Assembly (NCBI RefSeq): GCF_000304335.1
Contig: NZ_CAJF01000018.1
Location: 1 to 64,000 of the forward strand
DNA length: 64,000 nt
Source: Microbacterium yannicii PS01
Lineage (GTDB): Bacteria > Actinomycetota > Actinomycetes > Actinomycetales > Microbacteriaceae
Reading direction: 5' to 3'
Of the stretch, positions 25,668 through 35,246 are shown piece after piece. Position numbers and translations under genes: made by a program. The first letter of the stretch is position 1, and each line of letters opens with the position of its first letter. The notes below the pieces were generated by a model that saw only the letters and a list, made by a program, of their open reading frames with translations, was not told where the DNA came from and made no database searches.

Positions 25668-26929
25668 GCGAGCGGTCTGCCGGTGTCGGGCAGCCCGGTC
25701 ATGAGCTCGTACATGCGCCCCACCGTCGCCTCGACGTCGGCGCTGGCGGCCATATTGGCTCCGATGAACAGCTGGCCGCGATACATGATGCCTGCCGCGG
25801 CGAGACTGTCGCGCCCGAGGCTCGCGGGGAACGGCGCGACGTCGGTGATCTCCGCGCCGCAGAAGTAGCGAGGTCGCGAGACCCAGGGCAGTAGGGTGCT
25901 GTAGCCGATGGCGAAGCCCGGAACGGGCGGGTAGGGCTTGTCATCGTCGCGGTCCTCGACCTGCTGGTGCACCGAGCGGACGGTCGCGGCGATGTCGGCG
26001 TCGGCGTCGCCGTACACCTCCATGTCGCGCACGTGGTTGCGGATGTGCGGCTCGGCGGAAGAGTGGAACGACACCGGGAACCGCAGGCTCACCACGCGCT
26101 CATCTCCGCTCCAGGCGCCGATGATCGCGGAGACCTGCAGGTCGCTCAGCGTCCCGCCCAGCTCCCGAGCCCGCCGCCCGGCGAGTGCGGCGTCGAGTGT
26201 GCGGTAGGCGGAGTGCCGCGGCGGGAGCGCGGCGGCACGCGCCGCCTCGCCGCCCCGGCCGTACCGCACGGGCAGCGTCAGCCGCGCTGCCACGCGTCGC
26301 ACGCGGCGCAGGAACGGCTTGCTCCGATAGGACCGCCACGCCGTGGCGACCGAGCCCTCGCGGGACCACCACTGAGACAGGGCGAGGAACGGCAGCTGCC
26401 ACGAGCGCGCGGGACGGACGCCGGCGAACGGGTCACGCGGCTCCGGGAGCACGTCCTCCGGCTTCGCCTGCGTCACCGTGGAGAACATGCGCATGCCTGA
26501 CAAGCCGTCCAACGAGGCGTGGTGGAACATCATGCCGACGGCGACGCGACCATCCGTCAGCGGCGTGATGCGCATCCGCCAGAGCGGGTGCCGCTCGGAG
26601 AAGACGGGATCCTCCGATCCGGAGAGGCGGCGGAGGTCGGCGGTCGCGAAGTCGACGCGCTCGTCCGAGAAGATGAGGTGACGCTCGAGGTCGAAGGCGT
26701 CATCCGGAACCCACGCCGGCGGCGTCAGGCCGAGGAACGAACGCTGCAGCCGCAGGCGGAAAGTAGCATGGCTCGCCATCGAGGCGGCGACGTAGGCACG
26801 GATCTTCTCGCGATCGAGCGTGCCGTCCTCTCGCAGAAGGGGAGCGCCCTCGGCGATGAACAGCCCGGGAACCTGCATGTTCTCGAAAGAGATGTGGTTC
26901 GAGACGTAGCCCTCTTCCCAAATCTGCAT
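25664..26929 (-). CDS. HHxxxDG acyltransferase (WS/DGAT- or PapA-like)
   Basis: 421 residues from ATG 26929. The catalytic motif is MMFHHASLDGLSG (HHxxxDG), as in wax ester synthase/DGAT, PapA and condensation domains; the C-terminal half shows the two-domain fold (VVSLRFPVSFHS, GAEITDVAPFPASLGR). Such enzymes transfer acyl groups from a thioester to a hydroxyl, here plausibly from the neighbouring ACP to a sugar. A strong ribosome site (GAGGAGCAGCC) precedes an ATG at 27003, 12 bp after the PPTase stop, but that ATG is one frame off. One extra C after it would join MSRRNDPDGRAPAEPAQ to the body, so the true start is probably 27003 with a one-base deletion. Confidence 0.75.
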   Translation of the reverse strand: MQIWEEGYVSNHISFENMQVPGLFIAEGAPLLREDGTLDREKIRAYVAASMASHATFRLRLQRSFLGLTPPAWVPDDAFDLERHLIFSDERVDFATADLRRLSGSEDPVFSERHPLWRMRITPLTDGRVAVGMMFHHASLDGLSGMRMFSTVTQAKPEDVLPEPRDPFAGVRPARSWQLPFLALSQWWSREGSVATAWRSYRSKPFLRRVRRVAARLTLPVRYGRGGEAARAAALPPRHSAYRTLDAALAGRRARELGGTLSDLQVSAIIGAWSGDERVVSLRFPVSFHSSAEPHIRNHVRDMEVYGDADADIAATVRSVHQQVEDRDDDKPYPPVPGFAIGYSTLLPWVSRPRYFCGAEITDVAPFPASLGRDSLAAAGIMYRGQLFIGANMAASADVEATVGRMYELMTGLPDTGRPLA

Positions 26930-27012
26930 GAACTCGGCGTGGGTGCGGGGCGCCTGCGCCGGTTCGGCGGGGGCGCGACCGTCGGGGTCGTTACGGCGGA
27001 CATGGCTGCTCC

Positions 27013-27648
27013 TCAGACGGTCAGGTGGGCGTGAGAACGCAAGACGCGCTCAGTGTGGATATCGGTGCGGATGACAGCGCCGCCGACGAGTGCGAGGCCG
27101 GTCACGACGGCATCGCCGCCGTCGATGACGGCGAGGTGGCCCATGGCCGAGCATCCGTTCGGGGCACTGGGCACAGCAGTGCCGAGGCTTCGGAAGTCGC
27201 GGGCGAGTCCCTCGCCGCTGGCCTTGACCACGGCTTCTTTCGCAGTCCAGAGCGAGGCGAGGAAGAGCTGTCGCTCATCAGGCGGAAGGTTCGACGCACC
27301 CCGCAGTTCCTCGGGAGTGCACATCCGGCGTCTGAGGGCGCGCGAGTCGAAGGCCGTGAACGGCGCGCGTTCGATGTCGGCGCCGACCCGTGCTCCCTCC
27401 GCCACCGCGACCAGGACGGCCGCGCCGCTATGCGAGACGCTGAAGTCGGCGTCCGGATCACCGGCGAAACGGGGTTTGGTGCCGGTATCGACGCGTTCGA
27501 TGCCTCGCCATGCGAAGAGCCGACGACGCCGCACGATGTCCTCGACCCAGGCGCGCGCCAGCCGTGACGGCGTGACGCCCGCATCCGAAGCGCTGCCGAG
27601 TCGCCAGTACACCCGGCGACCGGCGAGCACGCTCTCCCCCTCGATCAC
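27013..27648 (-). CDS. Sfp-type 4'-phosphopantetheinyl transferase
   Basis: 211 residues. It attaches phosphopantetheine from CoA to a carrier-protein serine. Key motifs are FSVSHSGAAVLVAV, the Mg-binding VGADIER and the WTAKEAVVKASGEGL signature. The start is GTG 27648, 12 bases after the ACP stop, so the two are co-translated. It is probably dedicated to the adjacent ACP, since the housekeeping AcpS is a different, shorter type. Confidence 0.88.
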   Translation of the reverse strand: MIEGESVLAGRRVYWRLGSASDAGVTPSRLARAWVEDIVRRRRLFAWRGIERVDTGTKPRFAGDPDADFSVSHSGAAVLVAVAEGARVGADIERAPFTAFDSRALRRRMCTPEELRGASNLPPDERQLFLASLWTAKEAVVKASGEGLARDFRSLGTAVPSAPNGCSAMGHLAVIDGGDAVVTGLALVGGAVIRTDIHTERVLRSHAHLTV

Positions 27649-27660
27649 GGTCCGGCTGCG

Positions 27661-27942
27661 TCAGGGGCCGTCGACGCGAGCGGCGAGACCGTCGGCCAGG
27701 TCGCCCAGGGTCTGGTAGTCGGCGAAGAAGGTCGGATCGATCGCCACGCCGTACGCGTCTTCGATGTCGCCGCACAGTGTCAGCACGTAAATGGAGTCGA
27801 GTCCCAGCTCGGCCAGCGGCGCGTCCACCGTGATGGTGGCAGGGTCGACCTGGTCGTAGAACGTGATGCGGTCGATCAGCCATGCAGCCATGGGCGAGAC
27901 GGTGGCCTCAGTCGTTGCGGCGGAAGTGGTGCTCTCGGTCAT
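27661..27942 (-). CDS. Free-standing acyl carrier protein
   Basis: 93 residues. The phosphopantetheine attachment serine is in LAELGLDSIYVLTLC, within a four-helix carrier fold (PMAAWLIDRITFYDQVD, FADYQTLGDLADGLA). GGAG precedes ATG 27942. It lies between a fatty acyl-AMP ligase and a phosphopantetheinyl transferase, which points to loading by the ligase rather than use in bulk fatty acid synthesis. A GC-rich hairpin separates it from the ligase gene. Confidence 0.9.
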   Translation of the reverse strand: MTESTTSAATTEATVSPMAAWLIDRITFYDQVDPATITVDAPLAELGLDSIYVLTLCGDIEDAYGVAIDPTFFADYQTLGDLADGLAARVDGP

Positions 27943-28023
27943 GTCGGTCTCCGGATTTCTGATGGGTGAGGGTCGAGGTCTATGAGATGGTTCACGGAGT
28001 CGTAGTGGAGGGGTGAGAGAAGT

Positions 28024-28067
28024 GCCGGGCCGGCCGGTGTTCGGGGAATGGGAATGACCGGCCCGGC
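28024..28067. other. Intercistronic GC-rich hairpin between ligase and ACP genes
   Basis: GCCGGGCCGG (28024-28033) pairs perfectly with CCGGCCCGGC (28058-28067). It begins eight bases after the ligase stop codon, within the 133-bp gap before the ACP gene. With no T-tract it is more likely an mRNA-stability or processing element, or a partial terminator, that sets the ligase:ACP ratio. Confidence 0.5.
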
Positions 28068-28075
28068 GGGTTTCG

Positions 28076-29800
28076 TCAGGCGACCGTCAGGGCAGGACGG
28101 AAGCCGGACGAGTAGATGGTGGGGAGCGTGCCGTTCTCGATCGATGCTCGAGTCGGGGTGCGCCGCACCTTGCCGGTGGGTGTGCGAGGAAGGGTGCCGG
28201 CGGCCACGAAGGCGACGGCGAGCGAGGGAAGCGAGATGCGCGTCATGAGGGCGTCGCGCAGACGGACGGCGAGGTCGTCGAGGCTCTCGCCCGACTCCGT
28301 GAGCGCCTCATCGTCGACTTCGAGGACGATGCCGACGACGGAGGGGTGGCCGCTGAGCTCGAAGCAGGCGCCGATTCCCACGGCGGGCGAAACCGTCCGC
28401 GCGGCGGCCTCGATGTCTTGCGGGTACAGGTTGCGGCCGCGGACGATGATCATCTCCTTGAGGCGACCGGTGACGTAGAGCTCGCCGTCGAGAACGGCCG
28501 CCAGGTCACCGGTGCGCATGAACGACCCGTCGTATCCGTCGAGCGTGTGGCCGAACGTCTCGGCCGTGGCGTCGGGTCGGCGGAAGTACCCGGGCGACAC
28601 CATCGGCGACGACACCCAGATCTCTCCGACCGAACCCTCTGGGACGGGGAGGAAGGTGTCGGGGTCGACGATCACGACAGTCGTCTCGTCGGTGGTGCGC
28701 CCGCACGACACCCATTCGACGCTTCCCTCGCCCTCGGCCGGCACGAGACTGCCGGACTCCAGCGCGACGCCGTCGAACCGGCGCACCGTCAGATCGTCGC
28801 CAGCGAACTTCCCCGCGATCATGTTCGACTCGGTCATGCCCATCACGGGGGCGATCATCTTCTCGGTGATACCGGCGGGGGCGAACCGCTCGACGAATGC
28901 TCGCACCGTCTCGGGACGCACCGGCTCGCTGCCGGAGAAGAGCGCCTTCATGCTGCTGAGGTCGAGTTCGGCGATCTGCTCATCGGTGGCGAGCTGCGTG
29001 CAGAGGGCGAAGGCGAAGTTGCCGGCCGCGCTCATCGTCGCCTTGTGCTTGCTCATGAGCTGCAGCCAGAAGACGGGACGGCGCTGGAACTGCTCGGTCG
29101 TGGTGGCCACCGCGTTCGCGCCGTTCACCGCCGGGATGACCACCTGCATCATCAGTCCCATGATGTGGTGCATCGGCGCCCACCCGACGAGGGTGGCAGT
29201 CGGGCTGCTGTCCCAGATGACGTTCGCCGCCTCGGCGGTCGCGCCTACCGTCCCGTGCGTGGCGATGACCCCCTTCGGGTCGCCGGTGGAGCCGGACGTG
29301 TAGAGCAGGTAGGCGATGGTGTCGGCATCGATCGCCGGTGCGACCCAGGCCTCGGCGTCGCCGTCGGCGAGCAGGTCTTCAAGGAGCAGGACGGGGACGC
29401 CGAGGGCTTCGGCGTCGAGCCGGGCGAGGACGCTGGCGTCGGTGAGGAACACCGACGCTTCGGCCGCCTTCGCCATGCCGGCGATGCGCTCGCCGATCGC
29501 GGCGCCGGTGCCGTAGCCGGCGACGGGCGCCGGGATGAACGCCAAGCCGGCGTACAGCGCGCCCCACGCGGCATCCGCCCACTCGAGGCCCGTGCTCAGG
29601 CCGATCACCACCATGTCGCCGGTCTTGTAGCCGAGGGTCATGAGCGCGTCAGCGACCGTCCGCGCGTTGCGCTCGAGGTCGGTGTAACTGCGGTAGCGGG
29701 TCTCGTCGGGGGTGTCGTAATAGAGGATGCCGTGGGTGTCACCGACGTTCTCGGCTGTCGCGTGAAGCCGGTCGACGAGGGTCATGCTCGATGCGTTCAT
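28076..29800 (-). CDS. Fatty acyl-AMP ligase (FAAL)
   Basis: About 574 residues. It adenylates a fatty acid and hands the acyl group to an ACP. Visible are the P-loop LLYTSGSTGDPKGV, HHIMGL, GMTESN, the acidic ATP-binding FMRTGDLA and the FAAL hallmark LKEMIIVRGRNLYPQDIE, plus the FAAL-type SCGR segment. The C-terminal catalytic Lys lies in PRTPTGKVRR. ATG 29800 has GAGAG upstream; the longer frame to 30436 runs into the GT2 gene and is not coding. The neighbouring ACP is the obvious acceptor. Confidence 0.9.
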   Translation of the reverse strand: MNASSMTLVDRLHATAENVGDTHGILYYDTPDETRYRSYTDLERNARTVADALMTLGYKTGDMVVIGLSTGLEWADAAWGALYAGLAFIPAPVAGYGTGAAIGERIAGMAKAAEASVFLTDASVLARLDAEALGVPVLLLEDLLADGDAEAWVAPAIDADTIAYLLYTSGSTGDPKGVIATHGTVGATAEAANVIWDSSPTATLVGWAPMHHIMGLMMQVVIPAVNGANAVATTTEQFQRRPVFWLQLMSKHKATMSAAGNFAFALCTQLATDEQIAELDLSSMKALFSGSEPVRPETVRAFVERFAPAGITEKMIAPVMGMTESNMIAGKFAGDDLTVRRFDGVALESGSLVPAEGEGSVEWVSCGRTTDETTVVIVDPDTFLPVPEGSVGEIWVSSPMVSPGYFRRPDATAETFGHTLDGYDGSFMRTGDLAAVLDGELYVTGRLKEMIIVRGRNLYPQDIEAAARTVSPAVGIGACFELSGHPSVVGIVLEVDDEALTESGESLDDLAVRLRDALMTRISLPSLAVAFVAAGTLPRTPTGKVRRTPTRASIENGTLPTIYSSGFRPALTVA

Positions 29801-29838
29801 GTCGTGCTTCTCTCGAATCGGTGGAGCAGGGTGGATGG

Positions 29839-30849
29839 TCAGGACGGCGCGATCGCCGCGATGGGCTGCCGCGTGTCGGGAAGGGATTCGGCGGCGCGGG
29901 CACCGGGATCGGCCCCGGATCGTTCGTCGGGGGGACCGAAGAGAGCGGGACGCGCTGTCGGGTAGCCGCTGCGCCAGTCGCGCCGGCGGTGCCAGACCTC
30001 GGCCCACATCGGGTTGCGGCTGCGCAGCAGTGCGCCCAGCTCGAGAAGTCGGATGCCGACGGCACGCGCCGGCCGTGCCCACGAGGTGTGCAGCACTGTG
30101 GCCTTGCCTGCCATCACCATGCACATCTTGCGTCCGGTCGACGCGGTGGAGCCGCCGACGTCGTGGATGATCGTCGCCGACGGGACGACGACGGGGTACA
30201 GGCCACGCCGGCGTGCCCGGTGGGAGAAGTCCGCGTCTTCGCCGTACAGGAAGAACCGCTCGTCCATGCCACCCAGCCGGTCCCAGTTCGCGCGCGATGT
30301 GAGCAGGAGGCATCCGGTGATCACCGGCACCTCGCGAACGGTGTCGCGCTGCCAGCGTCCGAGAGACTCCGGATCGAACAGGCGGGAGCGCTTGAACACG
30401 GTGGACAGGCCGGTGGCGAAGCACATCAGCGACCACAACGACATCGCGCCCCAGCAGGAGCTCGGGTCGGTCGAGCCATCCCGGCGCAGAGTCCGACCGC
30501 CGTACAGTCCGAACAGCGGATGGGTGCGAGCGAACGCGAGCAGTGCGTCGATCGCTCCCGGCAGCACCTCGGTGTCGGGATTGAGGAGAACGATGTTCGG
30601 AGCGGCACTGTGCGCGGCGCCCAGATTGACACCGGCGGCGAACCCGAGGTTCTCGCCCGCTGCGATGACGTGGATGTCGGGGAAAGCCTGGCGCAATGCG
30701 TCGACGCTGCCGTCGGACGAGCCGTTGTCGACGACGACCACGTCGAGGAGGGCCGTGGTGTTCTCGCGCAGCGACCGCACCGCGGCGATGGTCTCGTCAC
30801 GGGTGTTGAAGTTCACGATGATCACGGCAGCGACGGGTGCGGAGCTCAT
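29839..30849 (-). CDS. Family 2 glycosyltransferase (rhamnosyltransferase-like)
   Basis: About 336 residues. [35 protein letters not shown], the metal motif in [13 protein letters not shown], and [19 protein letters not shown] with its catalytic ED are diagnostic of the WbbL-like GT2 group. The start overlaps the acetyltransferase stop (ATGA). Probably a side-chain or backbone sugar transferase; the donor is not predictable. Confidence 0.88.
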   Translation of the reverse strand: MSSAPVAAVIIVNFNTRDETIAAVRSLRENTTALLDVVVVDNGSSDGSVDALRQAFPDIHVIAAGENLGFAAGVNLGAAHSAAPNIVLLNPDTEVLPGAIDALLAFARTHPLFGLYGGRTLRRDGSTDPSSCWGAMSLWSLMCFATGLSTVFKRSRLFDPESLGRWQRDTVREVPVITGCLLLTSRANWDRLGGMDERFFLYGEDADFSHRARRRGLYPVVVPSATIIHDVGGSTASTGRKMCMVMAGKATVLHTSWARPARAVGIRLLELGALLRSRNPMWAEVWHRRRDWRSGYPTARPALFGPPDERSGADPGARAAESLPDTRQPIAAIAPS

Positions 30850-31397
30850 GCGGCACCTTCTTCCGCGAGGGCGGAGCCGCCGCGCCACCCGATGATCCGT
30901 GCCGGGACGCCTCCGACGATCGCACCCGCCGGGATGTCCTTGGTGACGACGGCACCGGCGGCGACCACCACGCCGTCGCCGATGGTCACTCCCGCGAGCA
31001 CCACGGTGTTGGCGCCGAGCCACACATCGCGTCCGATGACGATGTCGCGTTCGATCTTGGGCTGGTCCATGACGAACCGGCCGGGAACGGTGCCGTAGTT
31101 CGATGCCGTGATCGTGACGTGCGGGGCGAGCAGGCACTTCTCGCCGAGGGTCACGCGACCGGTGCTGTTGCCCGCCCAGATGATGCTCTGCTCGCCGATG
31201 TGCGTGCCGTCGCCGAGCGTGATGCGTTCGGCGTTGCGGAACGAGACGTTCGGCGCGAAGGTCACGTCGCGACCCCGGTTCAATCGCCCCACCTGCTGGA
31301 CATGCGAGTACGACGCGAAGTGGAGGAGGCGGAACGCCTGCGCGTAGGTGCGGGGGTTGAGGAGCGAGCGCGCGACGCCCGAGAGTTTCCCGTTCAT
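30846..31397 (-). CDS. Left-handed beta-helix O-acetyltransferase
   Basis: 183 residues. Hexapeptide repeats dominate ([69 protein letters not shown]), typical of the WcaF/Maa family, which trimerise and acetylate sugar hydroxyls using acetyl-CoA. The C-terminal [11 protein letters not shown] is conserved. It is coupled by ATGA overlaps to GT2 genes on both sides. Confidence 0.88.
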   Translation of the reverse strand: MNGKLSGVARSLLNPRTYAQAFRLLHFASYSHVQQVGRLNRGRDVTFAPNVSFRNAERITLGDGTHIGEQSIIWAGNSTGRVTLGEKCLLAPHVTITASNYGTVPGRFVMDQPKIERDIVIGRDVWLGANTVVLAGVTIGDGVVVAAGAVVTKDIPAGAIVGGVPARIIGWRGGSALAEEGAA

Positions 31398-32386
31398 GCC
31401 GGCTGCCCTTCTGCGCGGACAACGCCGCTCGAGTCGCTGTCGCTCGGATCGTCGACCCGCACGGCCGTCGGGGGGATACGGTCGACGAAGTTCCCTCCGC
31501 TGATCGGCAGCTGGCGACCCTCGCGGATGCCCGCGCCGATGCCACGGAAGTACGCGCGCTGCCCGTCGCGGCCCCGCGCGCTGTGGCGCCGGCGCAGGTA
31601 CCTGACGGCGCTGCGACGGAAGACGACCGAGGCCAGCGACGCTCCGTGGACCGGATGCGTCCGCATCCACTTCGCGAGCATCGCGCCGATCCCGCGCCCG
31701 TAGTTCTCGTTCAGCGCCACATAGTCGTGGTCGTCGCGCGTGTTCAGGTGCATCACGACCGATGCCGCGACGCGTGCGATCTTGCCGCCCTCGCGCAGGA
31801 GCCGGCAGAACGCGTCCATGTCCTCCGCTCCGCCGAAGCGGCGTCCCGCGCCGAGCAGGGGATCGAAGCCGCCGGCCGAGAGCAGCTCGGCGCGGCGGAA
31901 GGCCATCAATGCACCGTGGCCTGCATCGAGACCGCTCGACACCCTGCGCAGCACATCGACAGTCGGCACGGGCGGAAGCGAGTGGTCGGCGATGTCTTGC
32001 AGTCGTCCCGTCGCCCCGACGATCGCCGGCTCGGCGAAGGGGGCGAGAAGCGGGGCGAGGAATCCCGGATCGACGGCGCAGTCGTCGTCGGTGAAGACCA
32101 CGATCGAGCGGCGGGTGCCCGAGAGGCCGACGTTCCGTGCGATCGAGAGACCGGGGATGTCGCAGCGGATGTAGCGGACGCCGGCCGACGCGGCGACCTC
32201 GCGGGTCGCCGCGTCCGCCGACGCGGAGTCGACGACGATGATCTCGGCGCCACCCGCGGCAGCCCGCAGAGCGTCGAGCGCGTTCGCCAGCATCGCTGCG
32301 CGATCACGTGTGCACACGACGATCGCCGCGTCTGATGCCGTCGGTCGTCCCGCGTTCGAACGCGGGACGCGGAGGTTCGACTCCAC
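31394..32386 (-). CDS. Family 2 glycosyltransferase, first gene of leftward operon
   Basis: About 330 residues. [33 protein letters not shown], the metal motif in [16 protein letters not shown] and [14 protein letters not shown] identify GT2. The start is GTG 32386, with AAGGAA upstream; the longer frame would start inside the opposite operon's leader. The first codons contain a 22-bp perfect palindrome (centred TTCGAA, 32347-32368) that could also be a regulatory site. Confidence 0.87.
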   Translation of the reverse strand: MESNLRVPRSNAGRPTASDAAIVVCTRDRAAMLANALDALRAAAGGAEIIVVDSASADAATREVAASAGVRYIRCDIPGLSIARNVGLSGTRRSIVVFTDDDCAVDPGFLAPLLAPFAEPAIVGATGRLQDIADHSLPPVPTVDVLRRVSSGLDAGHGALMAFRRAELLSAGGFDPLLGAGRRFGGAEDMDAFCRLLREGGKIARVAASVVMHLNTRDDHDYVALNENYGRGIGAMLAKWMRTHPVHGASLASVVFRRSAVRYLRRRHSARGRDGQRAYFRGIGAGIREGRQLPISGGNFVDRIPPTAVRVDDPSDSDSSGVVRAEGQPA

Positions 32387-32642
32387 CCCAGTTCCTTCCC
32401 CGGAAATGCAAGAACGGCGCCGATATTCCCCAGCGGCGCCGTTGACAGAACCCCAGAGTTGCGCCTTTGCGTCGGGCGTGCAAGCAGCTTGGCGATTGTG
32501 CGATCGCATTTTCGTTCGTGTTAACACACGCGCAACACGGCGGTGCGACAGTGAGGGTGCGGCCCGGCGTTGTGTCGCCTTCAACGGCGGTCCCTGGGGT
32601 ACATCGGATCGTCGATGTTCGACTTCGGGGGAGACAACGTCC
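32387..32642. promoter_or_regulatory. Divergent control region of the two polysaccharide operons
   Basis: 256 bp separate the leftward GT2 start (32386) and the rightward Wzz-like start (32643). Contents: a 10-bp hairpin, AACGGCGCCG paired with CGGCGCCGTT (32413-32443); a relatively AT-rich patch near 32505-32530; and a palindrome GTGTTAACAC (32518-32527) inside it, suited to a transcription-factor dimer. No exact -35/-10 pair stands out. Confidence 0.5.
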
Positions 32643-33671
32643 ATGGAACAGCCCACCTATCTTCGGCGACTTCTGAACCAGAAAGTCCTGCTGATCATCG
32701 GATTCGTCGTCGCAATCGCCGCCGGGCTCGTCGCAGGCTTCACGATCGAGGACGGCGAGATCACGCCGCGCGCCGACCGGACGTACCTGGCGTCGTCGAC
32801 GGTGCTTCTCACGCCTCCGCAGTCCAATCTCTTCCAGACCCAGATCCCCGGCACCACCACGGCGCTTCCGCAGCCGGATCCGAACAATCCGGCTGCGCAG
32901 CAGGAAGTGGTCGTTCAGGAGCCGATCCCCATCGACCTCGCCGAGAGCGCGATCCTGCTCGCATACATGGCGTCGTCGGACGCCGTCGCCGACGCCGTGC
33001 AGGACCGCATCGGCGAGTTCGAGACGGGTGAGGCCATCACCGCCGTGCGCCGCACGACGCAGCCGGCCGGCGACGAGCAGTTCGGCGGACGTCTCGCACT
33101 GCCGATCATCGACATCGCCGGCGTCGCCTTCTCGGCCGAGCGCGCCGAAGAGATCGCCGCCGAGGCGACGACCGTGTTCGGCGAGATGATCGCGGCGCAG
33201 CAGAACGAGTGGGGCGTCGCGGACGACATCCGCCTGACTCTCGACGAGCTGAATGCGCCGATCGCAGGCGAGCCGGAGGGCGGCAACCCCGCGATCCCGG
33301 TCATCGTCGTCGCCGTGGGAGTGTTCCTGCTCTTCATCGCGCTCGCCCTCGTCATCGAAGCGGTGCGCGATCGCCGGCGGCGTCGCGGCACTGATTCAGG
33401 GACGGATGACGGCGACCAGGCGTCGCCGGACGACCAGGTCACCGAGCCCGACGCCGACACCTCGCGAACGCACGACTTCGAGGCGGTTCCCGAGGAGGAG
33501 AAGGTCCTCGTCGGGGCCGGTTCCGGCTCACCGTCTGGCGAGACCGTGGCCCGTACCGAGGCGGCGGCGGGTGCGTCGCGCCGTCGCAGCCGGACGGCGG
33601 ACGCCCCTCAGGCCGACGAGGACTTCGACGCCCTCCTGCGCCGCGACGACGCCGACTCGCCGCGCGCGTAG
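32643..33671 (+). CDS. Wzz-like polysaccharide chain-length/co-polymerase protein
   Basis: About 342 residues. An N-terminal transmembrane segment (VLLIIGFVVAIAAGLVAGF) and a second near residue 220 (PVIVVAVGVFLLFIALALVI) flank an external domain with coiled helices (AERAEEIAAEATTVFGEMIA). This is the topology of polysaccharide co-polymerases. The cytoplasmic tail of ~100 residues is acidic and disordered, with no Walker motif, so it is not a BY-kinase. It starts the rightward operon and is followed by the polymerase gene. Confidence 0.75.
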   Translation: MEQPTYLRRLLNQKVLLIIGFVVAIAAGLVAGFTIEDGEITPRADRTYLASSTVLLTPPQSNLFQTQIPGTTTALPQPDPNNPAAQQEVVVQEPIPIDLAESAILLAYMASSDAVADAVQDRIGEFETGEAITAVRRTTQPAGDEQFGGRLALPIIDIAGVAFSAERAEEIAAEATTVFGEMIAAQQNEWGVADDIRLTLDELNAPIAGEPEGGNPAIPVIVVAVGVFLLFIALALVIEAVRDRRRRRGTDSGTDDGDQASPDDQVTEPDADTSRTHDFEAVPEEEKVLVGAGSGSPSGETVARTEAAAGASRRRSRTADAPQADEDFDALLRRDDADSPRA

Positions 33672-33680
33672 GCGCCGGAC

Positions 33681-35246
33681 ATGGTCGATCCCATGACGAC
33701 CGCCTCGCCGCCCCGGCGGCAGACGCCCCAGGGGCAGACGCCACGGCGGCGGACGAAGCCGCTGGACGTCGTGCTCGCACTCGTCGTCGGCGCCGCGGTC
33801 ATCGCCGCCATCTTCTTCCTCGATCCGCTCATCGTGGGCGGGGTGCTGCTCGTGACGGCGGGCCTCTTCGTCTTCCGTCGCGCGTTCTTCAACTGGACGA
33901 CGATGCTCTTCGTGCTGACGGCGGTCGTCCTCCTCGTCCCCATCCGGCGCTATGCGCTGCCGATCAGCGTCGGGTTCGCCCTCGAGCCGTACCGGGTGCT
34001 GATCGCGGGTCTGCTCGTGGCGCTCGCGATCGCCGTCTTCCGTCGGGGTACGTCGTCGCTGAAGCCGATCGTGTGGGGCTGGCCGATCGCCATCTTCCTG
34101 TGGACGATGTTCGCCTCGCTGATGATCAACGCCGTCACGATCACCGAGGCGGGGCTGATCAACGCGGGCTTCGCCAACATCTTCCAGCTGGCGTTCCTGC
34201 TGTCGGTGATCATCCTGACGCGCCAGATGCTCTCCACCGAGCAGGTCACGATGATCCTGCTCAATGTCATCGTGTTCGCCGGCGCGTTCGTGGGCTTCTT
34301 CGCGTTCGTGGAGCGCCTGACGCGCCGCAACGTCTTCTTGATGCTGCACGAGTTCCTGCCGCTGACCATCCTGCGCGACGACGCGGAGTCCCTGCGTGCA
34401 GGTGGTGGCAGAGCGTACGCGTCGTCGCAGCATCCGATCGCCCTCGCCGTGCTGTTCTGCATGATCATCCCGCTCGCGATCTACCTGATGAAGTACAGCC
34501 CGTGGCCGCGGTTCGCCTTCACCCGCAAGCTGGTCTACACGGCGGCCCTCGGGGCGATGATGGTCGGGATGCTGTCCGCGGTGTCGCGCACCGGGGTCGT
34601 GACGCTCGGCGTGATGTTCCTGTTCGTCCTCGTCTTCCGGCCCAAGCTCGCGGGCCTTCTCACGGTGATCGGTCTGCCGATCCTCGTCGTCGTGGGGCTC
34701 GTGCTCCCGCAGCTGTTCGAGACCATGGTGCTGTCGCTCTTCGACGTGCAGGGCGTCATCGCCTCGCAGCTCACGAGTCCAGGGATGGCGGGGCAGGGGA
34801 GACTTGCCGATCTGCCCGACGCGTTCCGCGAGTTCGGTGAGAACCCCCTCGGTGGTACGGGGCTCGGCAGCCGGATCGTGGTGGGCGATGAGCGCAACGC
34901 CCAGATCCTCGACAACCAGTGGCTCGGCACGCTGCTCGAGACCGGCGTGCTCGGGATCATCGGCCTGGGAGCCCTGTTCGTCTGGCCGGTGTTCGTGATG
35001 ATGCGCTTCGCGCTGCGGTCGTCGGCGCCCGAGAGTCGGCGGTTCCTGGCGTTCGCGATCGCGACCTCGACGGTCGGGTACACCACCTCGATGTTCTTCT
35101 ACGACGCTTTCGCCTTCATGCAGACGCTGCTGCTGCTGGCGATCCTCTACGCCGTCGCCGCGTGGGCGATGACCGAGGGTCGCGAGACGTGGGAGACGAG
35201 AGCGGATGCCGTCGCCCGGGGCGCTGCGGACAGGGTGCCCGCGTGA
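33681..35246 (+). CDS. Wzy/O-antigen-ligase family polymerase
   Basis: 521 residues with about twelve transmembrane segments and the family's long periplasmic loop before the last helices. The stretch FGENPLGGTGLGSRIVVGD followed by NQWLGTLLETGVLG is the characteristic Wzy_C/WaaL signature. It should polymerise or ligate lipid-linked repeat units outside the membrane. The stop overlaps the next GT2 start as GTGA. Confidence 0.85.
   Translation: MVDPMTTASPPRRQTPQGQTPRRRTKPLDVVLALVVGAAVIAAIFFLDPLIVGGVLLVTAGLFVFRRAFFNWTTMLFVLTAVVLLVPIRRYALPISVGFALEPYRVLIAGLLVALAIAVFRRGTSSLKPIVWGWPIAIFLWTMFASLMINAVTITEAGLINAGFANIFQLAFLLSVIILTRQMLSTEQVTMILLNVIVFAGAFVGFFAFVERLTRRNVFLMLHEFLPLTILRDDAESLRAGGGRAYASSQHPIALAVLFCMIIPLAIYLMKYSPWPRFAFTRKLVYTAALGAMMVGMLSAVSRTGVVTLGVMFLFVLVFRPKLAGLLTVIGLPILVVVGLVLPQLFETMVLSLFDVQGVIASQLTSPGMAGQGRLADLPDAFREFGENPLGGTGLGSRIVVGDERNAQILDNQWLGTLLETGVLGIIGLGALFVWPVFVMMRFALRSSAPESRRFLAFAIATSTVGYTTSMFFYDAFAFMQTLLLLAILYAVAAWAMTEGRETWETRADAVARGAADRVPA

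Noticed and set aside
32347..32368. 22-bp palindrome centred on TTCGAA as a terminator
   Set aside because: It lies inside the first codons of a glycosyltransferase gene and has no loop or T-tract.
32643..33671. BY-kinase (Wzc-like) fused to the chain-length protein
   Set aside because: The cytoplasmic tail has no Walker A/A' motif or Tyr cluster; it is acidic and disordered.
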